The notes under the pieces were generated by a model. The model did no database searches. It was not told the DNA's origin and was given only the letters and a program-made list of their open reading frames with translations. Positions 27,289 through 35,989 of a DNA stretch of 64,000 bases are shown piece by piece (within the stretch, counting starts at the first letter, position 1; each line of letters opens with the position of its first letter). The stretch spans positions 1,736,001 through 1,800,000 of the forward strand of contig OY970177.1 of the NCBI GenBank assembly GCA_963707975.1, written 5' to 3'. The position numbers and the translations under genes were made by a program. This DNA is from CAVVXX01 sp963707975. GTDB lineage: Bacteria > Pseudomonadota > Alphaproteobacteria > Micropepsales > Micropepsaceae.

Positions 27289-28671
27289 CTAATCCTTGTT
27301 TGTGACCTGCGCTTGGGAGGTCGCCAGAATATCATTGGCGCGCTGCCATTCGACACTGCCCTGCGACAGGCCCTTCTGCGCCCGGAAGGCGAATTGCATA
27401 GCCGGCCGGAAGTTACCGACGGCATAATAGCGTTCCGCGGTTGCAAGGTCAGCTTTTCCCGGCTGGTTGAGGCGGGCATAGGCCTCGGCCGCCTCATACC
27501 AGCCGAAATCATTGTCCGGCTCCTGGCGGAGAGCAACTTCCAGCTGCTTCGCCGCAGGCGCCGCCAGCGCAGGATCTTCGGTGGCGAGCATGGCCTGGGC
27601 CAGCGCAATGCGCAAAAGCGGCGCATTAGGCAAAAGCGCAACCGCCTTGCGGTAGGGCTCAACGCCTTCGGCGGGGCGCGCCATATCGACCATGATCTGG
27701 CCCAGCACTTCCTGGAAATAGGGATTGTTGGGCTCTTCCGCGATCAGGCTGTTGATCTCCTTGAGCGCCGACTGCATGTCGGGCTGGCGGAAATAGGCCA
27801 TGGCGCGGGCATAGCGCGCGGGCTTGCTGGTGTCCTCCGACGGATATTCGTTGAAAACGGTTTCGGGGGCCTGGATATAACCGCGCAGCTTGGCGCGCAC
27901 CATGTCGTATTCGGCCTGCTTCGCGGCGGGGTCCTGCACGTCGCGATAGGGGGAGGCGTCGACCAGCCTTTGCAGCATGTCGATGCGGTCCTGCGACACC
28001 GGGTGATTGTAGGCAAAGCGATCAATGTGCTCTGCCGTCATCATTTCCTGGTTTTCGAAGCGCTTGAAAACATTGAGCATGCCCCGGCCCGATTGGTGGG
28101 TCGCGGTGAGAAAGCGGATACCGGCCTGATCGGCGTTCGATTCAATCGAACGCGAATAGCGCAGGTATTCTCGTTGGGCGACTTGCTGGCTGCCCATCAG
28201 GATCGCCTGGCCGGCATTGCCCGCGCCTGCCGCCATCGCGGCGATGCCCGCCACCATGCCAATCAGCATGGGCACCATGGCGGCTCTCATGCCTTGCGCG
28301 GCGCGCACCAGATCGCCATGCGCCATGTGGCCGGTTTCGTGCGCCAGCACGCCGGTGACTTCGTTCGGCGTGTCGAGCTGCAGAATGAGGCCGGTGTTGA
28401 TGAAGACGTTCTGGCCTTCGGCGACGAAAGCATTGATGGTGGGATCGTTGATAATATAGAGATGCACGGCCTGTTTATTGAGGCCGGCGACATCGAGAAT
28501 CGGATCGAGATACGAACGCAGCATGCGCTCGGTTTCGGTGTCGCGGATGAAGCTGATCTGTTCCTGGGCACTGGTCGATTGCAGCGGCGATAAGGCCGCA
28601 ATCGCAAGGGCTAGGGCCATGGATGTCAGATGACGGGCATTACCGCGCCGGAAAGGGTTGAAAATCTTCAA
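27289..28671 (-). CDS. M48 family metalloprotease with TPR repeats (BepA-like)
   Basis: The 460-residue protein has a signal peptide (about 14-36), an M48 peptidase domain with the zinc motif HETGH (111-115) and the third ligand in ESNADQAG (Glu177), and a TPR-rich C-terminal half (about 280-450). This layout matches BepA/YfgC, a periplasmic protease and chaperone that controls outer-membrane assembly. It is co-oriented with the dsbA-like gene, so disulfide status of envelope proteins is a shared theme. Confidence 0.92.
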   Translation of the reverse strand: MKIFNPFRRGNARHLTSMALALAIAALSPLQSTSAQEQISFIRDTETERMLRSYLDPILDVAGLNKQAVHLYIINDPTINAFVAEGQNVFINTGLILQLDTPNEVTGVLAHETGHMAHGDLVRAAQGMRAAMVPMLIGMVAGIAAMAAGAGNAGQAILMGSQQVAQREYLRYSRSIESNADQAGIRFLTATHQSGRGMLNVFKRFENQEMMTAEHIDRFAYNHPVSQDRIDMLQRLVDASPYRDVQDPAAKQAEYDMVRAKLRGYIQAPETVFNEYPSEDTSKPARYARAMAYFRQPDMQSALKEINSLIAEEPNNPYFQEVLGQIMVDMARPAEGVEPYRKAVALLPNAPLLRIALAQAMLATEDPALAAPAAKQLEVALRQEPDNDFGWYEAAEAYARLNQPGKADLATAERYYAVGNFRPAMQFAFRAQKGLSQGSVEWQRANDILATSQAQVTNKD

Positions 28672-28804
28672 CGCTTGGACTCTCCTCTAACCTACAGCCC
28701 CGCGGTGCCATAACGGTAGGGGGGCCAAATGCACGCGTCAACGTTGGCGAATCCGCTAATGTCTTTCCCGTAATAACCAAGCAACGCATGGGATCGGGCC
28801 GTTC

Positions 28805-30160
28805 ATGAGAACCAAGCTATTAACAATTCTGTTGCCAGCCTTTTTAGTTGGGGCCTGTTCGCTCGATCCGTTTGATGACAGTGGCGACAGCGCACCCAGC
28901 GCGCCAAGCGTGAGCAGCATGCCAACGGCTTTCGCCGGCCTCGTGGTGGGCGATGAACCGCTTGCCGTTCAGGCGGGCGCCGACACGCTGAGCGCAGGTG
29001 GCACGGCGGCCGATGCCGCGGCGACAACCTATTTTGCGCTGGCCGTCACTTACCCGGTGGCGGCGGGGCTTGGTGGCGGCGGCATTTGCCTCGTGCGCGA
29101 TTCGCGCACCGCGCGCGTCGAAGGCATTGATTTTCTTCCGCGCAATGTTCGAAGCGGCGGACCATTCGCCGTACCCGGCAATGTGCGGGGCATGGCACTG
29201 CTTCAATCGCTCTATGGGCGCGCGCCCTGGCAAAGCGTGGTGGCGCCCGGCGAAAGGCTGGCGGCGCTGGGCTTTCCCATGTCGCGCGCGCTGGCCGATC
29301 GCGTGGCTGGCTCTGCCAACATCGTGCGGCTGGATGCGGAACTCGCCAAAATGTTCATGGATGAATCCGGCAACATGCATCGCGAAGGCGACATGCTGCA
29401 CAATCCCGATCTTGCATCCTCGCTCGCCGCCATTCGCATCGGCGGCCCGGCGGCGCTTTATAACGGCAAGCTCACGGATGCGCTGATGGCCTATGCCGCC
29501 CAGCAGAACGGCCCCATTGCCGCCGACGAGCTTGCCAATTACGCGCCCGCGCGCGCGCCCGGACGCATGAGCACATTCGGCGGCGAGACGGTGTACTTGC
29601 CGCACGAACGCACTGGCGCGGGCAAGCTTGCCGCTACCGTGCTGGCAAGCCTTGGCCCGAATGCGGCGGCGTCGTCGCCGGCCGATGTCGCGGCAGCCAT
29701 GACGCGGGCGCTCAACGGCTATGGTGTTGTCGCGCTGCCTAACGATCTCGGCGCGACGGGCTTCGCTGCCATTGACCGCGATGGCCAGGCCGTTGCCTGT
29801 GCGGTCACCATGTCGGGGCCGTTCGGCAGCGGTCGAACGGCGGAAGCGAGCGGCATCACGCTCGCAAGCGCGCCTGGCGCCAGCAGTGCGGGATTGTCGG
29901 TTGCGTTTCTGACGCCTGTGATCGCCACCGAAAATGACGGCGGCGCGCTTTCACTTGCGGGCGCAGGCGCGGGCGGCCCCGATGCCACAGCCTCCATCCT
30001 AGCCGATGTGCTTGCGCGCGCGCGCAACGAAACCGCTTTGCCGCGCGCAAGCGCTGGTTCCCAGCTTTCGATCAATGTGATCGCGTGCAGCGCGGACGCT
30101 TGCAACGCCATCCCGAGCCCCGGCAGCCACGGCATGGGCGCGGCGGCGGGCGGTTCATGA
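28805..30160 (+). CDS. Gamma-glutamyltransferase-like lipoprotein, probably inactive
   Basis: The 451-residue protein has a lipoprotein signal with lipobox LVGAC (Cys18), then a shortened gamma-glutamyltransferase-like domain (GGTAADAAATTYFALAVTYP, GLGGGGICLVRD, PGNVRGMALLQSLYG). In active enzymes autoprocessing frees a nucleophilic Thr at the start of TTHxxxxD. The matching site here reads GATGFAAID (316-324), so the first Thr is Ala. It is also about 100 residues shorter than typical enzymes. Loss of transferase activity or a changed site is likely. It overlaps nothing and lies 17 bases before the antiporter. Confidence 0.82.
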   Translation: MRTKLLTILLPAFLVGACSLDPFDDSGDSAPSAPSVSSMPTAFAGLVVGDEPLAVQAGADTLSAGGTAADAAATTYFALAVTYPVAAGLGGGGICLVRDSRTARVEGIDFLPRNVRSGGPFAVPGNVRGMALLQSLYGRAPWQSVVAPGERLAALGFPMSRALADRVAGSANIVRLDAELAKMFMDESGNMHREGDMLHNPDLASSLAAIRIGGPAALYNGKLTDALMAYAAQQNGPIAADELANYAPARAPGRMSTFGGETVYLPHERTGAGKLAATVLASLGPNAAASSPADVAAAMTRALNGYGVVALPNDLGATGFAAIDRDGQAVACAVTMSGPFGSGRTAEASGITLASAPGASSAGLSVAFLTPVIATENDGGALSLAGAGAGGPDATASILADVLARARNETALPRASAGSQLSINVIACSADACNAIPSPGSHGMGAAAGGS

Positions 30161-30177
30161 CAGCACGCCGCTGAAGA

Positions 30178-31419
30178 ATGACTCTCTTTCAGCTCACCGC
30201 AATTTTGATGACGTTTGTCGCCACTGCAGGATGGATAAACGCCAGAACCGTGCGGATGCCGCACGGCGTCGCCATGCTGATCGTGGGCATCTTGGGCGCC
30301 TTGGCGCTTTACGCGTTGCAATCGCTGTTTCCCGGCCTGAGCGTGGTTCAACAGATCAAGAACATGGTCGGACAAATTGATTTCGCCTCGACCGTGCTCG
30401 GTTACATGCTGGCTTTCCTTTTGTTCGCGGGCGCCATGCAGGTCGATCTGGGCGAGATGCGCCGGCGCTGGCTCCCTATCAGCGCGCTGGCGACGCTGGG
30501 CGTGGCGGCCTCGGTCATCATCGTTGGCTTCGGCACCTGGCTTGTAGCGCGGGCGCTAGGCATTCCCCTGACGTTGCCCTGGGCGCTTGTTTTCGGCGCG
30601 CTGATCAGTCCCACCGATCCTGTGGCCGTGCTCGCCACGGTCAGGCACGGACAATTGTCGAAATCGTTGACGGTCATCCTGCAAGGCGAAGCGCTCTTCA
30701 ATGACGGCGTCGGGATTGTCGCCTTCACGGCGTTGCTCGCGCTTGCCACCGGCGTAGGCGATGCCGATCCCGGCCACGCCGTGACAGCGGTTCTGGTTCA
30801 GGCCGTGGGTGGGCTCGCCTTCGGCATGGTGGTGGGTGCGCTTATCATCGAAGCAATGCGCTCCATCGACGAATTCGCTGTTGAGGTCGCCATGACCATC
30901 GCGCTCGCCATGGGCGCCTATGCCGGCGCGCAGGCGCTTCATCTCAGCGGCGCCATCGCGGTGGTGGGCGCCGGCATGCTGTTCGGCGGCAAGCGTGGGC
31001 TGGAAGCGATGGCGGGCGATACCGAAGCCTATCTGCGCGCCTTCTGGAGGCTGGTCGACGAAATTCTCAACGCGCTGTTGTTTTTGTTGCTTGGCGTCGA
31101 AATGCTAATCGTGCCGTTCTATTTCAATCAGGTCGGCCTGCTGGTGGCCGCCGTTCCACTTGTGTTGCTGGCGCGCTTCGTCGTGGTGCTGCCATGGGGC
31201 GCCTATTATCACATCCGTCACGCCGACAAGGGCGCTGTCGCCATTCTAGGCTGGGGCGGATTGCATGGCGCGCTCTCGCTGGCGCTGGCGCTAGCTCTGC
31301 CACAGGGGCCACAGCGCGCTCTGATATTGGCCGTGACTTACGCGGTGGTGGCGTTCTCGATAGCCGTGCAGGGGCTGACCTTCGTGCCGCTGACCAAGCG
31401 CATCCATAACCGCAAGTAA
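30178..31419 (+). CDS. CPA1-family cation:proton antiporter
   Basis: The 413-residue protein has about 12 membrane segments. CPA1 signatures are GALISPTDPVAVLA in the ion-binding helix and GEALFNDGVGIVAF, as in NhaP-type sodium (or potassium) proton exchangers. Acidic ion-binding residues Asp in SPTDP and FNDG are present. The cytoplasmic C-terminal domain of larger members is missing. It is probably co-transcribed with the gamma-glutamyltransferase-like gene. Confidence 0.9.
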   Translation: MTLFQLTAILMTFVATAGWINARTVRMPHGVAMLIVGILGALALYALQSLFPGLSVVQQIKNMVGQIDFASTVLGYMLAFLLFAGAMQVDLGEMRRRWLPISALATLGVAASVIIVGFGTWLVARALGIPLTLPWALVFGALISPTDPVAVLATVRHGQLSKSLTVILQGEALFNDGVGIVAFTALLALATGVGDADPGHAVTAVLVQAVGGLAFGMVVGALIIEAMRSIDEFAVEVAMTIALAMGAYAGAQALHLSGAIAVVGAGMLFGGKRGLEAMAGDTEAYLRAFWRLVDEILNALLFLLLGVEMLIVPFYFNQVGLLVAAVPLVLLARFVVVLPWGAYYHIRHADKGAVAILGWGGLHGALSLALALALPQGPQRALILAVTYAVVAFSIAVQGLTFVPLTKRIHNRK

Positions 31420-31436
31420 TAATTTCGCTTATCGCT

Positions 31437-34139
31437 TCAGAGCTTGAAGTTGCGCTGCCACCAGCCCTTGCGGGATTCGGCGGACGTTGCTGCTGCGGGC
31501 GCAGGCTCAGGCGCTCGCTCGGGCTTTGGCTCCGGCTTATGATCGCGCGGGGCCGCGTGTTCATGGCGCGGTTCGTGCGCTTCGCCGGCGAGCGACCATT
31601 GCGGCGCGGATGGCGCGTTCGGCGCCACAGGTTCGGCTTTATGGTCTTCACCACGGGCCGTGTGCACGCCCTGTTGATTCTGCTGTCCGCCTCCCTGCTG
31701 GCCGTAATTCTGCTGGCCCGGTTGTCCCTGAAAGCCTTCGCCGTGACGGCCGCGCCCGCGCCGACCGCGCCTGCGGCGTCTTCTGCGCCCGCCACCTTCG
31801 CCGGGCGGAAATTGCTGGCCTTGCTGTGGCTGGCCTTGCTGCTGTTGCATCGGGGCTGCCGCCTGTTGCGGCATTTGCTGTCCTTCGCGCGCTGGTTCGG
31901 CCTGGGGAATATGCTGCGTTGTCTGCTGGGCGCCCATCAAGACGCCCGGCACATGCGGCCGGTCGCCGTGATTGCGGCCGCGCCCGCCGCGGTGGCGTCT
32001 GCGCCGCTTGCGGCCTCCCACTCCTTGGGCGCCTTCGCCCGGCGGAAAATGCTGGCCCTGTTGTTGCTGGTGCTGATGCGGATGCGAGTGCTGGTGTTGT
32101 GGCTCGCGCTCGGGCTGCTCGTCTTCCTCCAGAACCTCTTCCTCTTCTTCCGCCAATTCCTCTTCGATAATTTCTTCTTCTTCGACAACGGCCTCCTCAG
32201 GCTCGGATTCTTCCGTGCTTGTGAATCCGGCTTCGACGGAAACGGCTGTGCTTTTTGGGCGCGGCGGGCCGATGCGCGGGCCCGTACGGTCGATCTCGAA
32301 GGTGCCGCCGATCATGTGGGGCTGCGGATCGAAAGCGATCGACAGGTCGTAGGCTTCCTCGATGCGCGCGATCTCGCGCCGCTTCTGGTTGAGCGCATAA
32401 ATCACCACTTCCGATGGCGCCTTGACCGACAGGTTCGACGATTGCTGGTGCTGGCCTTCCTCGTCGAGCGCGCGCAGCAAACGCAATGCCGCGGATTCTG
32501 TCGAGCGCACCAGCCCCGTGCCGCCGCAATGAGGGCAGGTGACGGTGGAACTGGCCACCACGCCCACCCGCAAGCGCTGGCGCGACATCTCCATTAGGCC
32601 GAACTGGCTGATCTTGCCGATCTGGATGCGCGCGCGGTCGCCGCGCACGGCATCGCGCAGGCGCTTTTCGACGTCGCGGTCGTTTTTGCCTTCCTCCATG
32701 TCGATGAAGTCGATGACGATGAGGCCGGCCAGATCGCGCAGGCGCAACTGGCGGCCGATTTCATCGGCGGCTTCTAGATTGGTCTTGTGCGCGGTTTCCT
32801 CGATCGAATGCTCGCGCGTGGCTTTGCCCGAATTCACGTCGATGGAGACGAGCGCTTCCGTCTGGTTGATGACGATGTAGCCGCCCGATTTTAGCGTGAC
32901 CATGGGGCAGAACATGGCGTCGAGCTGAGTTTCCACGTGGAAGCGCTGGAACAGCGGCAACGGTTCTTTATATGGCTTCACGTTCTTGGCGTGAGACGGC
33001 ATGATCATGCGCATGAAGTCCTTGGCGTCGCGGTAGCCTCCATCGCCTTCGACCAGCACTTCCTCGATGTCCTTGTTGTAGAGATCGCGGATGGCGCGTT
33101 TGATGATGTTGCCTTCTTCATAGACAAGCGCGGGCGCATTCGATTTCAGCGTGAGCTCGCGCACGGTGTCCCACAGCCGCAGCAGATATTCGTAATCGCG
33201 CTTGATTTCGACCTTGGTGCGGTTGGCGCCGGCGGTGCGGATGATGAGCCCCATGCCTTCAGGCAGCTCCAGCGACTGCGCGGCAGATTTCAGACGGCTG
33301 CGGTCGGTGGCGTTGGTGATCTTGCGCGAAATGCCGCCGCCCCTCGGCGTGTTCGGCATCAGCACGCAGTAACGCCCGGCAAGCGACAAATATGTGGTGA
33401 GGGCCGCACCCTTGGTGCCGCGTTCTTCCTTCACCACCTGTACCAGCATGATCTGGCGCCGCTTGATGACTTCCTGGATCTTGTAGTGGCGGCGGCGGGG
33501 ACGGGGCCCGCGTTCGCGTTCGCGCGTGGGCTCCGGCGCTGGCGCCGGTTCCTCGATCAGCGGTCGCGGCTCGCCCACCACTTCGATGTTGATGGGTTCA
33601 TCGCCGTTGAAAATCGGCTGCGTATTGCTTTCGGTCTCTGCCTGCTGATCTTCCGGTGGCGCTTCCGGCATGCCTTCATCGGAAGCGGTTTCGCTTTCGG
33701 CCACTTCTTCCTGCTGCTCCGACACAGTCTCTGTGGAAGCCGCACGATCTTGCGAGACTTCGCCTTCGGCGACCGGCATGGGCTGTTGCGCCGGCACGGT
33801 TGCGATCTCGACGTGCTCGAAGCCCTCGTCCTCGTCATATATGCGCCGGGCTTCGGCTTTTTGCGCTTCGATCAGCGCCTGGCGGTCGGCGACGGGGATT
33901 TGATAATAATCGGGGTGGATTTCGGGGAAGGCGAGAAAGCCCTGCCGGTTGCCGCCATATTCGACGAAAGCCGCCTGCAGCGACGGCTCTACGCGGGTGA
34001 CCTTGGCGAGATAAATATTGCCCTTGAGCGGCCGCTTGGCGGCCGACTCGAAATCAAATTCCTCGACTTTGTTTCCGTCGAGAACCACCACCCGGGTTTC
34101 CTCCGGGTGGCTTGCATCTATCAGCATACGTTTGGACAT
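31437..34139 (-). CDS. rne: Ribonuclease E
   Basis: The 900-residue endonuclease processes rRNA and tRNA and starts mRNA decay. The N-terminal S1-containing region begins MSKRMLIDASHPEETR; the catalytic acid residues lie in VIDFIDMEEGKNDRDVE; and the Zn-link is TCPHCGGTG. An acidic insertion interrupts the S1 domain (about 95-195). The C-terminal third is disordered: an acidic run, two Arg-rich RNA-binding stretches (RKRRRRHRGGRGR; RRRRRRGRRGRGR) and Gln-rich DNA. It ends RKGWWQRNFKL, matching the Caulobacter Gly-Trp-Trp motif that binds PNPase. The ATG at 34139 follows CGGAG. Confidence 0.96.
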   Translation of the reverse strand: MSKRMLIDASHPEETRVVVLDGNKVEEFDFESAAKRPLKGNIYLAKVTRVEPSLQAAFVEYGGNRQGFLAFPEIHPDYYQIPVADRQALIEAQKAEARRIYDEDEGFEHVEIATVPAQQPMPVAEGEVSQDRAASTETVSEQQEEVAESETASDEGMPEAPPEDQQAETESNTQPIFNGDEPINIEVVGEPRPLIEEPAPAPEPTRERERGPRPRRRHYKIQEVIKRRQIMLVQVVKEERGTKGAALTTYLSLAGRYCVLMPNTPRGGGISRKITNATDRSRLKSAAQSLELPEGMGLIIRTAGANRTKVEIKRDYEYLLRLWDTVRELTLKSNAPALVYEEGNIIKRAIRDLYNKDIEEVLVEGDGGYRDAKDFMRMIMPSHAKNVKPYKEPLPLFQRFHVETQLDAMFCPMVTLKSGGYIVINQTEALVSIDVNSGKATREHSIEETAHKTNLEAADEIGRQLRLRDLAGLIVIDFIDMEEGKNDRDVEKRLRDAVRGDRARIQIGKISQFGLMEMSRQRLRVGVVASSTVTCPHCGGTGLVRSTESAALRLLRALDEEGQHQQSSNLSVKAPSEVVIYALNQKRREIARIEEAYDLSIAFDPQPHMIGGTFEIDRTGPRIGPPRPKSTAVSVEAGFTSTEESEPEEAVVEEEEIIEEELAEEEEEVLEEDEQPEREPQHQHSHPHQHQQQQGQHFPPGEGAQGVGGRKRRRRHRGGRGRNHGDRPHVPGVLMGAQQTTQHIPQAEPAREGQQMPQQAAAPMQQQQGQPQQGQQFPPGEGGGRRRRRRRGRRGRGRHGEGFQGQPGQQNYGQQGGGQQNQQGVHTARGEDHKAEPVAPNAPSAPQWSLAGEAHEPRHEHAAPRDHKPEPKPERAPEPAPAAATSAESRKGWWQRNFKL

Positions 34140-34541
34140 GAAATTCTCCGGGCGCACGTGTCCGGCTGTGCACGCGAGCCTTCATGCCGCCGGATGCGGC
34201 GTGGGCTCTCTCATGCAGGGAACGGCGCGTTGTTAGTGTGGGTGCGAAAGCCAGCATCGCAGACGATCGCGCGGTCCGCGGGCGTCCCGCGGGGCAATAC
34301 AAGTCGCGAACAGCGTTAATGCTAGCCATATCTTTCAATCTGCATCGGGGCCTTGGGCCCGCGATCCGGTCCCCCCGGCCTCTGCGCGAATTGTGCGCGA
34401 ACCACGAGGAGACCTCTCCTTGTATTGTCGCTTGGCCAATTGGGCAAGCGATTTTCCCAAAAGAGCCGTACTTCTCTAGGTTTGATATGCTAACGAAGTA
34501 TAAACGGGTAAACGCCAAGGTACGGCCGCCTTGAGGGACGT
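34140..34541. other. Divergent leader region between rne and the amidase gene
   Basis: About 400 bases. A long rne 5' untranslated region is expected here because RNase E commonly regulates its own mRNA through its leader. I see no strong hairpin family, RNA gene or coding frame, and the promoters were not pinned down. Confidence 0.4.
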
Positions 34542-35900
34542 GTGGTGATCAGGGGTTCGGCGGTGAGTTTGGTTACGGCCTTCGCTTTGGCGACGGCATT
34601 GGCCCCGCCCGCCTATTCCCAGCCAGGATCTGGTGCTCACGCGGCCGCTTTGCAAGAGCCTTCGGCAAATTCATTGCCGCCGCCCTCAGAAGCCTTGCCT
34701 GCCACCGCTCCCGCGCCGTCCGATCAAATCGGCAGCATCATCGCCAAGCAGCTGAGCCCGCCCGTGGTCATAGGCGCGCGGCTGGGTGAGCACCCCGACA
34801 AAACCCGTTTCGTGGTCGAGCTCAGCGATCCGGTGCAGGTGCGCGTGTTCACGCTAGTAAGTCCCGACCGCGTCGTCATCGACATGCCGGAACTGCTCTG
34901 GCGCATCAATCAGAACGACCGCCCCACCGGTAAAGGCGCGGTGAAGTCCTATCGCTATGGCCTTTTTCGCAAGGGCAATTCGCGTTTTGTCATCGATCTC
35001 AACCGCCCTGTGCGCGTGGACGAGCCGCGCATCTACCCACCTGCAGATGGCTTCGGCTTCCGCCTCGTGCTCGACCTCTATCCCACCACGCCTGAAGAGT
35101 TCGCGGCCCATGCCGGCTGGCCCTCCATCGACAGGACCGCTGCCGCCGAGGCGCCGCCGCCAACGCCTGCGCCCTCGCTGAAAATCAACAAGCACGTCGT
35201 CGTGGTGGATGCGGGCCATGGCGGCGTCGATCCCGGCACGCATGGGGCGAGCGGGTTGGAGGAAAAAACCATCGTGCTGGCCGTCGCCAAGGATTTGCGC
35301 GCCGATCTCGAAGCCACCGGGCGCTACACCGTGCAGCTTACGCGCGACAGCGACGTCTATATCCCCTTGCGCGAGCGGGTGCAGATCGCGCGTGCGGCGC
35401 ATGGTGAGCTATTCATCTCGCTCCACGTCGACTCCAACGATCTCCGCGACATCCGTGGCGCTTCGATTTACACGCTGTCGGAAGACGCTTCCGACCGCGA
35501 GGCGGCCAAGCTCGCCGAAAAAGAAAACATGTCCGACGTGATCGCGGGCGTGGACCTTACAGGCGAGAACAGCCCCGTAGCCTCCATCCTTATCGATCTG
35601 GCCCAGCGCGACACCATGAACCGCTCGGCCCGCTTCGCCGAAATGGCCCTGAACGATCTCGGCCATGGCACGCTGTTGCAGCCGGCGTCGCCTCACCGTT
35701 CGGCCGGGTTCGCCGTGCTCAAGGCGCCCGACGTGCCGGCCGTACTGGTCGAACTTGGCTATCTTTCCAACAGGGAAGACGAAGCCGAAATGGCGACCGA
35801 CGCCTGGCGCAAGCGCGTGGCCAGCGCCCTTGCTGACGCTATCAACAAGCATTTCGCCTCGGAAACGCAGCAAGTTCCTGCCCAGGCGGCAATACCGTGA
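34542..35900 (+). CDS. amiC: N-acetylmuramoyl-L-alanine amidase (AMIN + Amidase_3)
   Basis: The 452-residue periplasmic enzyme cuts the amide between muramic acid and the peptide to separate daughter cells. After a signal peptide (LVTAFALATALAPPAYS) comes an AMIN localisation domain (about 70-180) and Amidase_3 (about 220-445). Zinc ligands are in VVVDAGHGGVDPG, the Glu in LEEKTIVLA, and the His in LFISLHVDSN; the catalytic Glu is in VLVELGYLSN. The GTG at 34542 follows GAGGG. The AmiC name is by architecture. It precedes PBP1A. Confidence 0.93.
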   Translation: MVIRGSAVSLVTAFALATALAPPAYSQPGSGAHAAALQEPSANSLPPPSEALPATAPAPSDQIGSIIAKQLSPPVVIGARLGEHPDKTRFVVELSDPVQVRVFTLVSPDRVVIDMPELLWRINQNDRPTGKGAVKSYRYGLFRKGNSRFVIDLNRPVRVDEPRIYPPADGFGFRLVLDLYPTTPEEFAAHAGWPSIDRTAAAEAPPPTPAPSLKINKHVVVVDAGHGGVDPGTHGASGLEEKTIVLAVAKDLRADLEATGRYTVQLTRDSDVYIPLRERVQIARAAHGELFISLHVDSNDLRDIRGASIYTLSEDASDREAAKLAEKENMSDVIAGVDLTGENSPVASILIDLAQRDTMNRSARFAEMALNDLGHGTLLQPASPHRSAGFAVLKAPDVPAVLVELGYLSNREDEAEMATDAWRKRVASALADAINKHFASETQQVPAQAAIP

Positions 35901-35989
35901 CGCGGGCGGCGTCGCCCGTGACGTGGGCGCAATAAGGCGGCATAATTATAACGTTACTTAGAAGAGGGGCCGGATTCCGGTCCAGTCCG

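Noticed and set aside
31539..32597. Long plus-strand frame opposite the 3' end of rne
   Set aside because: It mirrors the low-complexity, GC-rich RNase E tail; it has no plausible start context.
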